From Kitasatospora sp. A2-31 (GTDB lineage Bacteria; Actinomycetota; Actinomycetes; Streptomycetales; Streptomycetaceae): a stretch of DNA of 64,000 bases. Under the pieces are notes generated by a model, which saw only the letters and a list, made by a program, of their open reading frames with translations, searched no databases and was not told the DNA's origin. Shown here one piece after another: positions 1 through 8,508 of the stretch. The stretch lies in the NCBI RefSeq assembly GCF_022288725.1, contig NZ_JAKNTA010000015.1, forward strand, positions 43,985-107,984, in the 5' to 3' direction. Each line of letters opens with the position of its first letter. Position 1 is the stretch's first letter. Position numbers and translations under genes: made by a program.

Positions 1-243
1 CCCCCCCCCCCCACCAGGCCCACCGCACCGCCCCCACCACCAACCAACCCCTCAGCGCCACTACCACCAACCCACCCGACCACCCGACCAACCCCCCACC
101 CCGCAGCAGCCCTGAACCAGCCCTGAAACCGGCCAAACCTATACAAATCGCCCCACCATGAACCCGCCCGGGCAGCCCCCACAACCCCAACCCCCCACAC
201 CACCCAACCCCAACCCCACCACCCATCAACTTTGACCCCGAAA
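1..243. other. G-poor, C-rich non-coding stretch
   Basis: I see no gene here. The plus strand is dominated by C and A with very few G residues, in runs of CCACC and CCAACC. The same bias continues into the next gene. The first 12 bases are all C. Confidence 0.5.
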
Positions 244-258
244 CATAGTTAAACTGTG
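244..258. promoter_or_regulatory. Candidate TetR operator
   Basis: CATAGTT-A-AACTGTG is a 7+1+7 inverted repeat with a single mismatched pair. It lies about 60 bases before the likely ATG of the TetR gene, in otherwise C-rich sequence. Position and symmetry suggest autoregulation; this is inferred. Confidence 0.4.
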
Positions 259-318
259 GTCCACCCACACGGAAGGACACCCCGGGCCTTCCAGCCGTCA
301 ACCAGAACGGACCCACCC

Positions 319-984
319 ATGCAACACCCCACCACCACCGACCAACCCACCCCCCTCGGCCGCCGCGAACGCAACAAACTCAAAGTCAAAGAACGTCTCT
401 ACGACGCCGCCATCACCCTCTTCGCCGAACAGGGCTACGACGAGACCAGCATCGACGAAATCGCCGAACGCGCCGACGTCGCCCGCGGCACCTTCTTCAA
501 CTACTTCCAACGCAAAGAAGACCTCCTCGGCGCCTGGGGTGAGAAACGCCGCCACACCCTCCTCGCTACCCTCACCCACACCACCAACAACCAACAAGAC
601 ACCCACAACCCCACCCCCACCGACACCGCCGTCAACCAACTCCGCCACTGCATGACCGCACTCGGCCAAATCAACGAAACCCACCAACAAGAAACCAACT
701 CCCTCCTCATGGCCTGGGTCCGCGCCGGCCGACCCCTTCTCGAAGACCCCTACCTCGCCGAACTCTTCGCCCACATCGCCCAGCAGGGCATCACCCACAA
801 CGAATTCAAACCCCACTTCACCCCCCACCAAATCGGCCACGCCCTCCGCGACCTCTACCTCGGAACCCTCTACCGCTGGTGCGGCCAACCCCACACCACC
901 CCCGGCCAACTCACCAACGAACTCCACACCACCCTCAACCTCATCCTCCAAGGCATCCTCACCACACCAACCCCCCACCCATAA
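319..984 (+). CDS. TetR/AcrR family transcriptional regulator
   Basis: A 221-residue DNA-binding regulator. The N-terminal TetR helix-turn-helix is clear: KERLYDAAITLFAEQGYDET is followed by IDEIAERADVARGTFFNYF, roughly residues 20-60. The ligand-binding C-terminal half has no specific match I can name. I chose ATG 319 because the family homology begins just after it. An in-frame GTG at 256 would add 21 poorly conserved residues and would overlap the operator-like palindrome. Third codon positions are overwhelmingly C, with AAC, CAA and ACC frequent and G scarce. This is unlike the G+C-balanced codon use of the following genes and may mark a separate origin. No target gene is adjacent, so its regulon is unknown. 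Confidence 0.85.
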   Translation: MQHPTTTDQPTPLGRRERNKLKVKERLYDAAITLFAEQGYDETSIDEIAERADVARGTFFNYFQRKEDLLGAWGEKRRHTLLATLTHTTNNQQDTHNPTPTDTAVNQLRHCMTALGQINETHQQETNSLLMAWVRAGRPLLEDPYLAELFAHIAQQGITHNEFKPHFTPHQIGHALRDLYLGTLYRWCGQPHTTPGQLTNELHTTLNLILQGILTTPTPHP

Positions 985-1209
985 GCACCCACACGACGGC
1001 GGAGACGCGCCCCAACCACCCAGTCGCACAACGCATTCGCCGTCCCGCCAGCCACACAGGATTGTCATGCCCGCCACAATTCGACCGGTAGGGTGGGCCC
1101 CGGCGCGTGCGGCGTAAACCCGTTGTGACGTGGTCCGTCCCGGCGCCCAGGGTGGACGGCTCCGGGACGGGAACGGTCACCACGGCATGTGGCTGAACGG
1201 GGGGCAGGG

Positions 1210-1552
1210 ATGAAGGGGATCTTGTTCCCCGTCTGGCAGGGACGCCACGACGTGACGATGGCCGAACTGCTGGTTCGGCTCGGCAGCTTCGGCCTCCGGC
1301 TGACCTGGCGCGTCGAGGTCGACGAGAGGGTGGATCCTCGCTGCGACGAGCTGGAGCGCTCCCTCGCCGGCCCCGGGCTGGACCCCGTGACCCTGCTGTC
1401 GCTGACCACCCGTCCCGCCAGCTGAGCGACGCCGAGGCCCGCGGCTTCGCCGACGGCGTGCCGGTGGTCGCCCTCACCGACGTGTCAGGGCCGCCGACGA
1501 ACGCGTCCTCGACGACCTTCGGAGCCACTGCCCGGGCGTCGAGGAGCTCTGA
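1210..1552 (+). pseudogene. Small unknown gene broken over three reading frames
   Basis: Frame 1 opens at ATG 1210 after a GGGGGGCAGGG ribosome site and runs MKGILFPVWQGRHDV... to a TGA at 1423-1425. A plausible continuation (LSDAEARGFADGVPVVALTD) follows in a second frame from 1422. A plausible C-terminus (RAADERVLDDLRSHCPGVEE) follows in a third frame, ending at TGA 1552. Each segment has normal amino-acid composition, and together they make about 115 residues. I therefore read it as one gene damaged by two frameshifts, or carrying two sequencing errors. The intact first part alone would be 71 residues. I do not recognise the family. Confidence 0.5.
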
Positions 1553-1577
1553 GCCGTCCGCTCGGTCCGGGCACGTC

Positions 1578-1967
1578 CTACTGGCTGTGCACGATCTGGA
1601 TCAAGTTGCCGCAGGTGTCGTCCAGGACCGCCGTGGTGACCGGGCCCATCTCCCTCGGTTCCTGGGTGAAGTGCACCCCGAGCGTGCGCAGCCGCTCGAA
1701 CTCCGCGGGAACGTCGTCCACGGCGAAGGAGGCGGCCGGGATTCCGTCCCGGACCAGCGCCGTCCGGAACGGCTGCACCGCCGGGTGGCCGGACGGCTCC
1801 AGGAGCAGTTCGGTTCCGTCCGGTTCCTCCGGCGAGACCACCGTGAGCCACCGGTCCGTGCCGCCCAGCGGGACGTCGTGCTTCTTCACGAAGCCCAGCA
1901 GATCGGTGTAGAAGCGCAGCGCCTTCTCCTGGTCGTCGACGAAGACGCTGGTGAGGTGGATCTTCAT
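1578..1967 (-). CDS. VOC family (glyoxalase/bleomycin-resistance fold) protein
   Basis: A 129-residue single-unit VOC protein. It starts MKIHLTSVFVDDQEKALRFY, the typical first beta-alpha element, and ends with the paired strand DDTCGNLIQIVHSQ. Such proteins bind a metal or small ligand between two beta-alpha-beta-beta-beta units and include glyoxalases, dioxygenases and drug-binding proteins. The substrate cannot be told from sequence. The GGAGAGC ribosome site just upstream fixes the start at 1967, although the frame stays open further upstream. Confidence 0.85.
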   Translation of the reverse strand: MKIHLTSVFVDDQEKALRFYTDLLGFVKKHDVPLGGTDRWLTVVSPEEPDGTELLLEPSGHPAVQPFRTALVRDGIPAASFAVDDVPAEFERLRTLGVHFTQEPREMGPVTTAVLDDTCGNLIQIVHSQ

Positions 1968-2191
1968 GGCGGTGCTCTCCGGTACGTCGGGCCTGAGCCG
2001 TCGCTGGCGATGAGCCCGGGAGTTCCGGTGTTCGGACAGCCGGGGGCCCCACTCGGCCGTCGACGGCACGGGGATCGCGACCAGGCTATGCGGCGTGAGC
2101 GCGGCCCGCGCGGCGACGGGACGGATCACCTGGACGGCACTCCACTCGATCGGCGCAGCCGCGGTGCACCCGTCCCGTCCGGCGCCGGCGT

Positions 2192-2788
2192 TCAGTACCG
2201 CAGAGGGTGCGACATCTGATAGGCCAGTCGTTCGTCGGCGCCGTCCCCGATGCGGACGAGGACCTCGTCCAGGTGCATGTACTCCTCCCAGGCGGGCCGC
2301 GCGCCGGCCCGTGAGAGCTCGGCCACGACCCGGTCCTCGAGGTCGGAGACGCGCTTGTTCTTCCAGACCTTGTCGGCAAGGCTCACGAGCAGATCCTCGA
2401 TCCCGACGCCCGGTTCGCTCCAGGAGGCGTGAGTGGCGGCGAAGCGGGCGAGTTCTGCCGGCACGCCGTGTTCGGCGAGAAGCTCTCGCCCGGCCTCTTC
2501 GTGCTCCGCGCCGGGGCCGGAGAGCTCGGCGGTGTGGAGGATCTTGCCGATGTCGTGGGTTGCAGCGCCGTAGAGCACGGCCGCGCGGTCGAAGGCCAGC
2601 TCCGGATGCTGCCGCTCGACCCAGTCGACGAGTTGCCGCGCGACGTCGTGCACGGCTCGTAGGTGGGCGACGAGACGAGGTGGGGCATCCAGCCGTTGCA
2701 GCAGCTCGGCCACCGTCAGGGGCAACGGCCGAAGCGGCGGATCGTGCGTGTCGTCCACGCCGATCGACAGTGCGTTCACGGTTGTCAC
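2192..2788 (-). CDS. HD-domain metal-dependent phosphohydrolase
   Basis: A 198-residue soluble HD-superfamily protein. The metal-binding signature is visible: an early His (LRAVHDVARQLVDW), the HD pair in GAATHDIGKILHT, a later His in AATHASWSEPG, and an Asp in LVSLADKVWKNKR. Members hydrolyse nucleotides or other phosphate esters; the substrate is unknown here. The start is GTG 2788. TACCCT lies 6 bases before that codon with no ribosome-binding sequence between, the usual arrangement for a leaderless actinobacterial mRNA. The gene is divergent from the P450 gene. Confidence 0.8.
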   Translation of the reverse strand: MTTVNALSIGVDDTHDPPLRPLPLTVAELLQRLDAPPRLVAHLRAVHDVARQLVDWVERQHPELAFDRAAVLYGAATHDIGKILHTAELSGPGAEHEEAGRELLAEHGVPAELARFAATHASWSEPGVGIEDLLVSLADKVWKNKRVSDLEDRVVAELSRAGARPAWEEYMHLDEVLVRIGDGADERLAYQMSHPLRY

Positions 2789-2794
2789 CGCGTC

Positions 2795-2800
2795 AGGGTA
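2795..2800 (-). promoter_or_regulatory. -10 box of a leaderless promoter (HD gene)
   Basis: TACCCT on the minus strand, six bases before GTG 2788, fits the TANNNT box that places transcription start at the start codon. Confidence 0.45.
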
Positions 2801-2902
2801 GCGGCGCGATGTCGGGGAGGGGAGGGTTGGCGGGGCGGTCTTTCGCGGGGCGGTGGTTCGTAGAACGCTACGAGCTGCTGACCGCACCCGAAGGGAGTCC
2901 GT

Positions 2903-4135
2903 GTGAACCCGCCGCTCGTCCTCGACCCTGCCGGCCGTGACCGGGACGCCGAGAGCGCCGTCCTGCACAACAACTCCGCCACCCGCGTCGACGTCCTGGG
3001 GGTCCAGGCGTGGGCGGTCGCCGATCCGGCCGTCCTGCAGTCGCTGCTCAAGGATCCGCGCGTCTCCAAGGACGCCCATCGGCACTGGCCGCAGCTGCCC
3101 GAGGTGGTCGGCACCTGGCCACTGGCGCTGTGGGTGGCGGTGCGCAGCATGTTCACCGCGTACGGCCCGGACCACCGCCGGCTGCGCCGCCTGGTGAGCG
3201 GCGCGTTCACCGCCCGGCGGATCCAGGCGCTGCGGCCGCGGATCGAGCAGATGACCGCCGCCCTGCTGGACGAGCTCGCCACGACCCCCGCCGGGGAGGC
3301 CGCCGATCTGCGCGAGCGCCTCGCCTACCCGCTGCCCATCCAGGTGATCAGCCACCTGATGGGGCTGCCCGAGCAGCTGCAGCACCGGTTCCGCAGCAAC
3401 GTCGACAACGTCTTCGACACCACCCTCACCGTCGAGCAGGCCCACGCCAACACCGAGGCGCTGTACGCGATGCTCGCCGAGCTGATCGCCACCAAGCGCG
3501 CCGCGCCGGGCGACGACATGACCTCGCTGCTGATCGCCGCCCGCGACACCGAGGGCGACGGGACCGCCCTGACCGAGCAGGAGCTGCTCGACACGCTCCT
3601 GCTGGTCATCTCCGCGGGCTACGAGACCACCGTCAACCTCATCGACAACGCCGTCGCGGCGCTGCTCGCCGACCCCGGCCAGCTCGACCACGTCCGCGCC
3701 GGGCGAGCCTCGTGGAGCGACGTCGTCGAGGAGAGCCTGCGGCACAGTGCCCCGGTGGCGCACCTGCCGCTGCGCTACGCCGTCGCCGACATCGAGCTGC
3801 CCGGCGGGCCGACCATCCCGCGGGGCGACGCGATCCTCGCCTCGTACGCCGCCGCCGGCCGTCACCCCGGCGTCCACGGCCAGGACGCCGACGTCTTCGA
3901 CGCCCTGCGCGCGGTCAAGGACCACCTCGCCTTCGGCAACGGAGTGCACTTCTGCCTCGGCGCGCCGCTGGCCCGGATGGAGGCGGAGATCGCGCTGCGG
4001 CTGTTCTTCGAGCGCTTCCCCGAGGCCGCCTTCGCGCCCGGCGCCCGGCTGCGGCCGTTGGAGTCGTTGATCTCCAACGGTCACCGGGAACTGCCGGTCA
4101 GGCTCGGACCCGACCGGTCGGGCCGCCGCTCGTAG
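2903..4135 (+). CDS. Cytochrome P450 (actinobacterial, CYP107-like)
   Basis: A 410-residue soluble bacterial P450, full length for the class. The haem-ligand loop is FGNGVHFCLGAPLAR, with the axial Cys near residue 350. The I-helix oxygen-activation motif is AGYETT near residues 238-243, where AGHETT is usual. The K-helix ExxR is EESLR near residue 277. It would hydroxylate or oxidise a small molecule using an external ferredoxin and reductase, none of which is encoded nearby. GTG 2903 follows AAGGGAG. It sits beside the thioesterase and faces the minus-strand biosynthetic operon, so it is a candidate tailoring enzyme of that cluster. Membership is inferred from position only. Confidence 0.93.
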   Translation: MNPPLVLDPAGRDRDAESAVLHNNSATRVDVLGVQAWAVADPAVLQSLLKDPRVSKDAHRHWPQLPEVVGTWPLALWVAVRSMFTAYGPDHRRLRRLVSGAFTARRIQALRPRIEQMTAALLDELATTPAGEAADLRERLAYPLPIQVISHLMGLPEQLQHRFRSNVDNVFDTTLTVEQAHANTEALYAMLAELIATKRAAPGDDMTSLLIAARDTEGDGTALTEQELLDTLLLVISAGYETTVNLIDNAVAALLADPGQLDHVRAGRASWSDVVEESLRHSAPVAHLPLRYAVADIELPGGPTIPRGDAILASYAAAGRHPGVHGQDADVFDALRAVKDHLAFGNGVHFCLGAPLARMEAEIALRLFFERFPEAAFAPGARLRPLESLISNGHRELPVRLGPDRSGRRS

Positions 4136-4329
4136 AGCGGGAGGGCCGGCCGACCGGTGTTCAGCCGGTGGACCGTTGACAGCCCGTCACGGTGATCGAT
4201 GTAATGCCTGTGCCGTGCGGCACACGACGCACACGACGTGCACCACGGCACGCAGGGCACGCAGGGCACACACGGCACATGCACGGCACACCGACCGTTT
4301 CGGGCTGTTCCCGGGGGAAGCAGGAAGTC
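4136..4329. other. Intergenic, with short GGCAC-rich repeats
   Basis: Between P450 and thioesterase. Around 4215-4295 the sequence is a patchwork of GCAC, ACGCAGGGC (twice in tandem) and CACGGCACA units. No gene or clear promoter is seen. Confidence 0.4.
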
Positions 4330-4818
4330 ATGGGCGCGCACGGCACGGACCACGACGCCACGGAGACCACGGACACCGCCGACACCACGGGGGAAACGGG
4401 GGCGGTCGGACTGAACGCCCGGATGGCCGCGCTGTACGAGCGCGACGAGACCTGCCGTAGTCTGGGCATCGCGCTCGACGCGGTGTCCCCCGGGCGGGCG
4501 CGGATGCGCATGACGGTGGGCCCGACCATGGTGAACGGCCACGGCATCGCGCACGGCGGCTTCCTCTTCCTGCTCGCCGACGCGGCGTTCTCCTACGCCT
4601 GCAACAGCTACGGCCCGGTGACGGTGGCGCAGGCGGCGCAGGTCACCTTCCTGGCGCCGGCGGCGGTCGGGGACGAGCTGACCGCCGAGGCGGTGGAGCG
4701 GGTCCGGTCCGGGCGCAACGGGATCTACGACGTGACGGTGCGGAACTCCGCGGCCAAGGTGGTCGCGGAGTTCCGCGGGCAGAGCGTGATGCTGGCGGGG
4801 AAGCCGCACACCGGCTGA
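4330..4818 (+). CDS. PaaI-type hotdog-fold acyl-CoA thioesterase
   Basis: A 162-residue hotdog thioesterase. The signature MVNGHGIAHGGFLFLLADAA has the Asn and HGG motif of the PaaI group, which hydrolyses aryl- or acyl-CoA thioesters. The second half, QVTFLAPAAVGDELTAEA, is the expected long strand. The first 30 residues are a Thr/Asp-rich tail with no family match. ATG 4330 is preceded by GGGGAAGCAGGAAG. In phenylacetate catabolism PaaI works beside the PaaK ligase. Here two PaaK-like ligases lie just downstream on the other strand, so an editing or release role for their thioester products is a reasonable inference. Confidence 0.85.
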   Translation: MGAHGTDHDATETTDTADTTGETGAVGLNARMAALYERDETCRSLGIALDAVSPGRARMRMTVGPTMVNGHGIAHGGFLFLLADAAFSYACNSYGPVTVAQAAQVTFLAPAAVGDELTAEAVERVRSGRNGIYDVTVRNSAAKVVAEFRGQSVMLAGKPHTG

Positions 4819-4860
4819 CCGGCGTCCCGTCCCGCCCCGGGCCACCCGCCGGGTCGCCGA

Positions 4861-6114
4861 TCAGGCCGGCGGACGCTCGTCCACGACCTGCTGGAGCTTG
4901 CCGGTGCGCGGGTTGGTGGTGAGCCCGGAGCGCGGCACCCACTCGACGGTGAGGTGGTGGATGGCGCCGGCGGCGACCTCCGCCGGGTAGAGCGGGCGGG
5001 CCCGGTACACCGCCTCGACCAGCCGCTCCCCCAGCCCCGGCGGGGGCTCCTCGGTGCAGCCGAGCCGGAGGATCAGGCCGTCCTTCCCGTCCCAACGGCG
5101 CTGGACCAGCTGCATGCCCGAGATGGCCTGCTCCGGGTCGTGGGCGACCAGGACGCCGCGGATCTCCTCGGTCGGCATGGCCACGGTGCCGACCCTGGCG
5201 CCCTCGACCGACCGGCCGACCAGCCGGAACCGCCGGCACTCTCCGTCGATCCACTCGGCGCGGTCGCCGGTCGGGTAGCGCAGGATCGGCATCAGGGTGC
5301 GGAACAGGTTGGTGACGACCACCCGGCCGGCCGTGCCCGGGGCGGTAATCGGCTCGCCGGTGACGTCGTCGACGAGTTCCACCACGGTGCGGTCGGCGAA
5401 CGCCTCGTGCACCCGGACGTCGTCGCCGGGCACCGGGGCGCCGACCAGGCCGGCGTCGACCGAGGCGTAGCCGATCGAGGCGACGGCCGCCCTGGGGAAG
5501 GCCCGGGCGAGGATCGGGCGCAGGTCGGCGAAGAGCAGGTCCCCGCCGAAGAGCAGCAGGTCGACGCGTTCGGCGGCCTTGCCATGCTTGACCAGGTGCT
5601 CGGCGACCGAGCTGAGCTTCATCGGCTCGCCGGCCAGTACGTCGACGCCGAAGTCCTCGATCAGGGCGGCCACGTAGGCGTCGGGGGCGGCGGCGACCGG
5701 CAGCCGGACGTTGTCGACGGGCGCGTGGTGCAGGGCGTTCTCGATGTAGAGGAAGCCGCCGTACAGCTCGCCGGCGCAGAAGAGGTTGGCCACCCGGTGA
5801 CCGGGGCGCAGGCCGGCCCGGACGAGGCCGGCGCCGAAGGCGGTCACCGAGTCGGCGTGTTCGGTGCGGGTCCAGGGGGAGAACTTGGGGACGCCGGTGG
5901 TGCCGCCGGTCTTGTAGACGCCGGCGTCCGTCAGCGGGCCGGTGAGCAGCCGGTTGTCCGGCCAGGAGTTGGCGGCCCAGAAGGCGGTCTGCTCGATGAC
6001 GGGGAGCTGGTGGAGGTGCTCGACGCGGGCGGGAAGGTCACGGTAGAGCTCTGCGTAGAAGGGCGAGTGGCGCCGGGCGAAGTCGACCAGCTCGGGCAGC
6101 GGTTTGGCGGGCAC
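4861..6114 (-). CDS. PaaK-like adenylate-forming ligase (first of two)
   Basis: A 417-residue member of the phenylacetate-CoA ligase branch of adenylating enzymes. The phosphate loop is KTGGTTGVPKFSPW near residue 90. The adenylate-binding region YPTGDRAEW follows, and the C-terminal catalytic Lys lies in NPRTGKLQQV. These enzymes make an acyl- or aryl-AMP and pass it to CoA or another thiol. The acid is unknown and both gene copies differ strongly. It is the last gene of the minus-strand operon, separated from the SDR by 160 bases of tandem repeats, so it may be expressed at a lower or independent level. It converges on the thioesterase gene with a 42-base gap. Confidence 0.85.
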   Translation of the reverse strand: MPAKPLPELVDFARRHSPFYAELYRDLPARVEHLHQLPVIEQTAFWAANSWPDNRLLTGPLTDAGVYKTGGTTGVPKFSPWTRTEHADSVTAFGAGLVRAGLRPGHRVANLFCAGELYGGFLYIENALHHAPVDNVRLPVAAAPDAYVAALIEDFGVDVLAGEPMKLSSVAEHLVKHGKAAERVDLLLFGGDLLFADLRPILARAFPRAAVASIGYASVDAGLVGAPVPGDDVRVHEAFADRTVVELVDDVTGEPITAPGTAGRVVVTNLFRTLMPILRYPTGDRAEWIDGECRRFRLVGRSVEGARVGTVAMPTEEIRGVLVAHDPEQAISGMQLVQRRWDGKDGLILRLGCTEEPPPGLGERLVEAVYRARPLYPAEVAAGAIHHLTVEWVPRSGLTTNPRTGKLQQVVDERPPA

Positions 6115-6121
6115 GGGACTC

Positions 6122-6243
6122 TCCTCGGTAGGACGGCCGGACTCGGAGCGGCGGGACTCGGGGCGGCGGGGGACTCGGGACGACCGGACTCGGGACGACC
6201 GGGTTGGGAGCGGCGGGACTCGGAGCGGCGGGATTCGGCGGGG
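6122..6243. repeat. Degenerate tandem repeats between PaaK-like gene and SDR
   Basis: Repeated units of GGACTCGG(A/G)(G/A)CGGCGG and GACTCGGGACGACCG fill most of this spacer. Similar GACTCGG-containing repeats recur at other gene junctions of the same cluster. No hairpin or gene is evident. Confidence 0.55.
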
Positions 6244-6274
6244 CCGGCCGCTTTCGGGTGTCGCTCCGACGAGG

Positions 6275-7219
6275 TCAGCCGGGGTCGGGGCGGCCGATCC
6301 AGGTACGGGCGAGGGTCTGGACGGCGGCGCCGTCCGGGTCGGCGAGCTTCTGTTCCAGGTACTCGGCGGCCCAGTCGTTGGTGGGCACGCGGAAGGCGGG
6401 CCGTTCGGCGCGCAGGGTGCGGACCACCACCTCGGCGACCTCGCGGGCCGGCTGTCCGGCCGCCTCCCAGCCCTGGCCGCCGACCCAGGCGAGGTAGTCG
6501 GCGAAGGTGGGAGCGTAGGGGCCGGAGGCGGCCTCGATGGTCCTGCGGTTGATGTCGGGGAAGACGCCGAACTCGGTGTCCGGCACGAACCCCGGGACGA
6601 CGACCGATACCCGCACGCCGTGCGCCGCGGCGACCGGGGCGAGGCTCTCCATGAAGCCCTCGACGGCGAACTTGGCCGCGCAGTAGGCCTCGTTGAAGGG
6701 CTGGCCGACGACGCCGTGGACGCTGCCGATGGTCACCAGCCGGCCGCCGCAGGCGCGCAGCAGCGGCAGGGCGGCGCGGCTGACGGCGATGACGCCGAAG
6801 AAGTTCACCTCCAGGTTGGCCCGCAGCGCGTCCATCGTGGACATCTCCAGGGTCGGGTCGAAGTTGGAGACGCCGGCATTGTTGACCACCGCGTCGAGGC
6901 GTCCGTGGGTCTCGGCGACGCCGTCGACGCACGCGGCCACGGAGGCGGGTTCGGTGACGTCGAGCGGGCGGATGTCGAGGGTGACGCCGGCCCGGGCCGC
7001 GGCCTCGGTGAGCGCCCCGGCACGGGCCGGGTCGCGCAGGGTGGCGACGGTCGTGAAGCCGGCGCGGGCGGCGGCGACGGCGGTGGCCAGGCCGATGCCG
7101 GAGGAGGTGCCGGTGATCAGAACGACCCGGCCGCGCGCGGCGCCGTCGGCGCCGTCCCGGTCGGCCCTCACGTCGTCGTCCCCGCCGGCGCCGACGACGC
7201 CCTCCCCACCGGCCCTCAC
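6275..7219 (-). CDS. Short-chain dehydrogenase/reductase (SDR)
   Basis: A 314-residue NAD(P)-dependent oxidoreductase with the classical SDR layout. The Rossmann motif is TGTSSGIG near residue 40, the NNAG loop is VVNNAGVSN, and the catalytic Ser and Tyr/Lys are in IGSVHG and AYCAAKFAVEGF. It would interconvert an alcohol and a ketone or aldehyde. The start is GTG 7219, which overlaps the stop of the upstream exporter gene as GTGA and has GGAGAC in place. A second in-frame GTG at 7171 is possible. Tight coupling to the exporter and ligases suggests the same pathway. Confidence 0.88.
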   Translation of the reverse strand: MRAGGEGVVGAGGDDDVRADRDGADGAARGRVVLITGTSSGIGLATAVAAARAGFTTVATLRDPARAGALTEAAARAGVTLDIRPLDVTEPASVAACVDGVAETHGRLDAVVNNAGVSNFDPTLEMSTMDALRANLEVNFFGVIAVSRAALPLLRACGGRLVTIGSVHGVVGQPFNEAYCAAKFAVEGFMESLAPVAAAHGVRVSVVVPGFVPDTEFGVFPDINRRTIEAASGPYAPTFADYLAWVGGQGWEAAGQPAREVAEVVVRTLRAERPAFRVPTNDWAAEYLEQKLADPDGAAVQTLARTWIGRPDPG

Positions 7220-8508
7220 GGCGCTGTCTCCGTGAGCTCGGGCTGCGGGTCGGCGGGCTGCTTCCGTTCCCGCTCGGCGGCGTCGAGGCGGGACTGGATG
7301 CCGAGCGCGGGCAGGAAGGAGCAGGCGGCGAGCAGGGTGCCGCCGACCATGGTCCAGCGGGCGGCGTCCAGGACGCCCAGGGGCCCGGTGAGGGCCGAGA
7401 CGGCGAGCCCGCCGAGCAGGGCGGCGAGCGGGATCACGCCCCAGGTGACGGTGCGGAAGGCGGCGTGCATCACGCCCTGGTGCTCGGCCGACATCCGGGA
7501 CTGCCGGGTGGGCGCGCTGCAGACGTTGATGCAGGACATGAAGAACCCGTAGCAGCCCATCGTCACGGCGATGACGGGCCCGGCCGGCAGCGTGGGCGCG
7601 GCCAGCACGCCGAGGCCGACCAGGCAGTGCAGCAGCAGGGCCCACGCGAGCGTGCGGCCCAGTCCGAACCGTGCGCTGATCCGCGGGGCGACGACGGCAC
7701 CGGCGAGGGCGCCCACCGCGCCGACGGACATCGCCGCGCCGAAGACGCCGACCGGGACGTCCAGGCCGCGGTAGGCGAGGACGGGCAGCACGGTCACGAA
7801 GACCGGCCCGCCGCAGTTGAGGGTGACGGCCGCCAGCACCACGCGGCGCAGCACCGGGTCGGCCCAGTTCATCCGGAAGCCCGCGGTCAGCCGGTCCCGG
7901 ACGGTTCCCTCGACGACCGCGCGCTCGCCCCACGGGCTCATGTGGCGGAAGCAGGCCGCGGAGACCAGGTAGCTGGCGGCGTCCACCAGCAGGGCGGCCA
8001 CGCCGAGCGCGCCGTAGAGGGCGGCGGCGATGGAGGGGCCGGCGACCTCCGCGACCGAGCCGCTGCCCTCCAGCCGGGAGTAGGCGCGGACCATCTGGTC
8101 CTCCTCCACCACGGCCGGCACGGCGATCAGGTAGCCGATGTTGAAGAAGATGGTCGCCCCGCTGATCACGGCGACGCAGCAGAACAGCAGCGGGGTGGAG
8201 AGGACGTCCAGCCAGTGGGCGACCGGGATCACGGCGACGGCGGCCAGCCGGATCAGGTCGCAGGTGAGCATGGTCCGGCGCTTGTTCCAGCGGTCGACGA
8301 GGACGCCGGCCACCGGCCCGAGCAGGGGGATGCCGAGGTACTGGGCCATCGCCACGATGCCGACCTGGAGGGCGGAGGCGTGCAGGACGAAGATCATCAG
8401 GGTGGGGACGACGAAGACGGTGACCCGGTCGCCGACCACGCTGACCGTCTGTCCGGCCCAGAACAGGTTGAATCCGCGCCCCAGGTCGGCGGGGCGCCGG
8501 GCCTTCAC
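7216..8508 (-). CDS. MFS transporter, likely product exporter
   Basis: A 430-residue integral membrane protein with about 12 hydrophobic segments. It carries the loop 2-3 signature GVLVDRWNKRR, typical of MFS drug:H+ antiporters. GTG 8508 overlaps the stop of the PaaK-like gene (GTGA) behind a GGAGG site, and the gene's own stop overlaps the SDR start. Its place in the middle of a tightly overlapping biosynthetic operon makes export of, or self-protection against, the product the likely role. Direction of transport is inferred. Confidence 0.9.
   Translation of the reverse strand: MKARRPADLGRGFNLFWAGQTVSVVGDRVTVFVVPTLMIFVLHASALQVGIVAMAQYLGIPLLGPVAGVLVDRWNKRRTMLTCDLIRLAAVAVIPVAHWLDVLSTPLLFCCVAVISGATIFFNIGYLIAVPAVVEEDQMVRAYSRLEGSGSVAEVAGPSIAAALYGALGVAALLVDAASYLVSAACFRHMSPWGERAVVEGTVRDRLTAGFRMNWADPVLRRVVLAAVTLNCGGPVFVTVLPVLAYRGLDVPVGVFGAAMSVGAVGALAGAVVAPRISARFGLGRTLAWALLLHCLVGLGVLAAPTLPAGPVIAVTMGCYGFFMSCINVCSAPTRQSRMSAEHQGVMHAAFRTVTWGVIPLAALLGGLAVSALTGPLGVLDAARWTMVGGTLLAACSFLPALGIQSRLDAAERERKQPADPQPELTETAP

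Noticed and set aside
1..60. Linear chromosome telomere
   Set aside because: C-rich sequence is present, but no set of short palindromic hairpins typical of streptomycete ends, and a poly-C start alone is not evidence.
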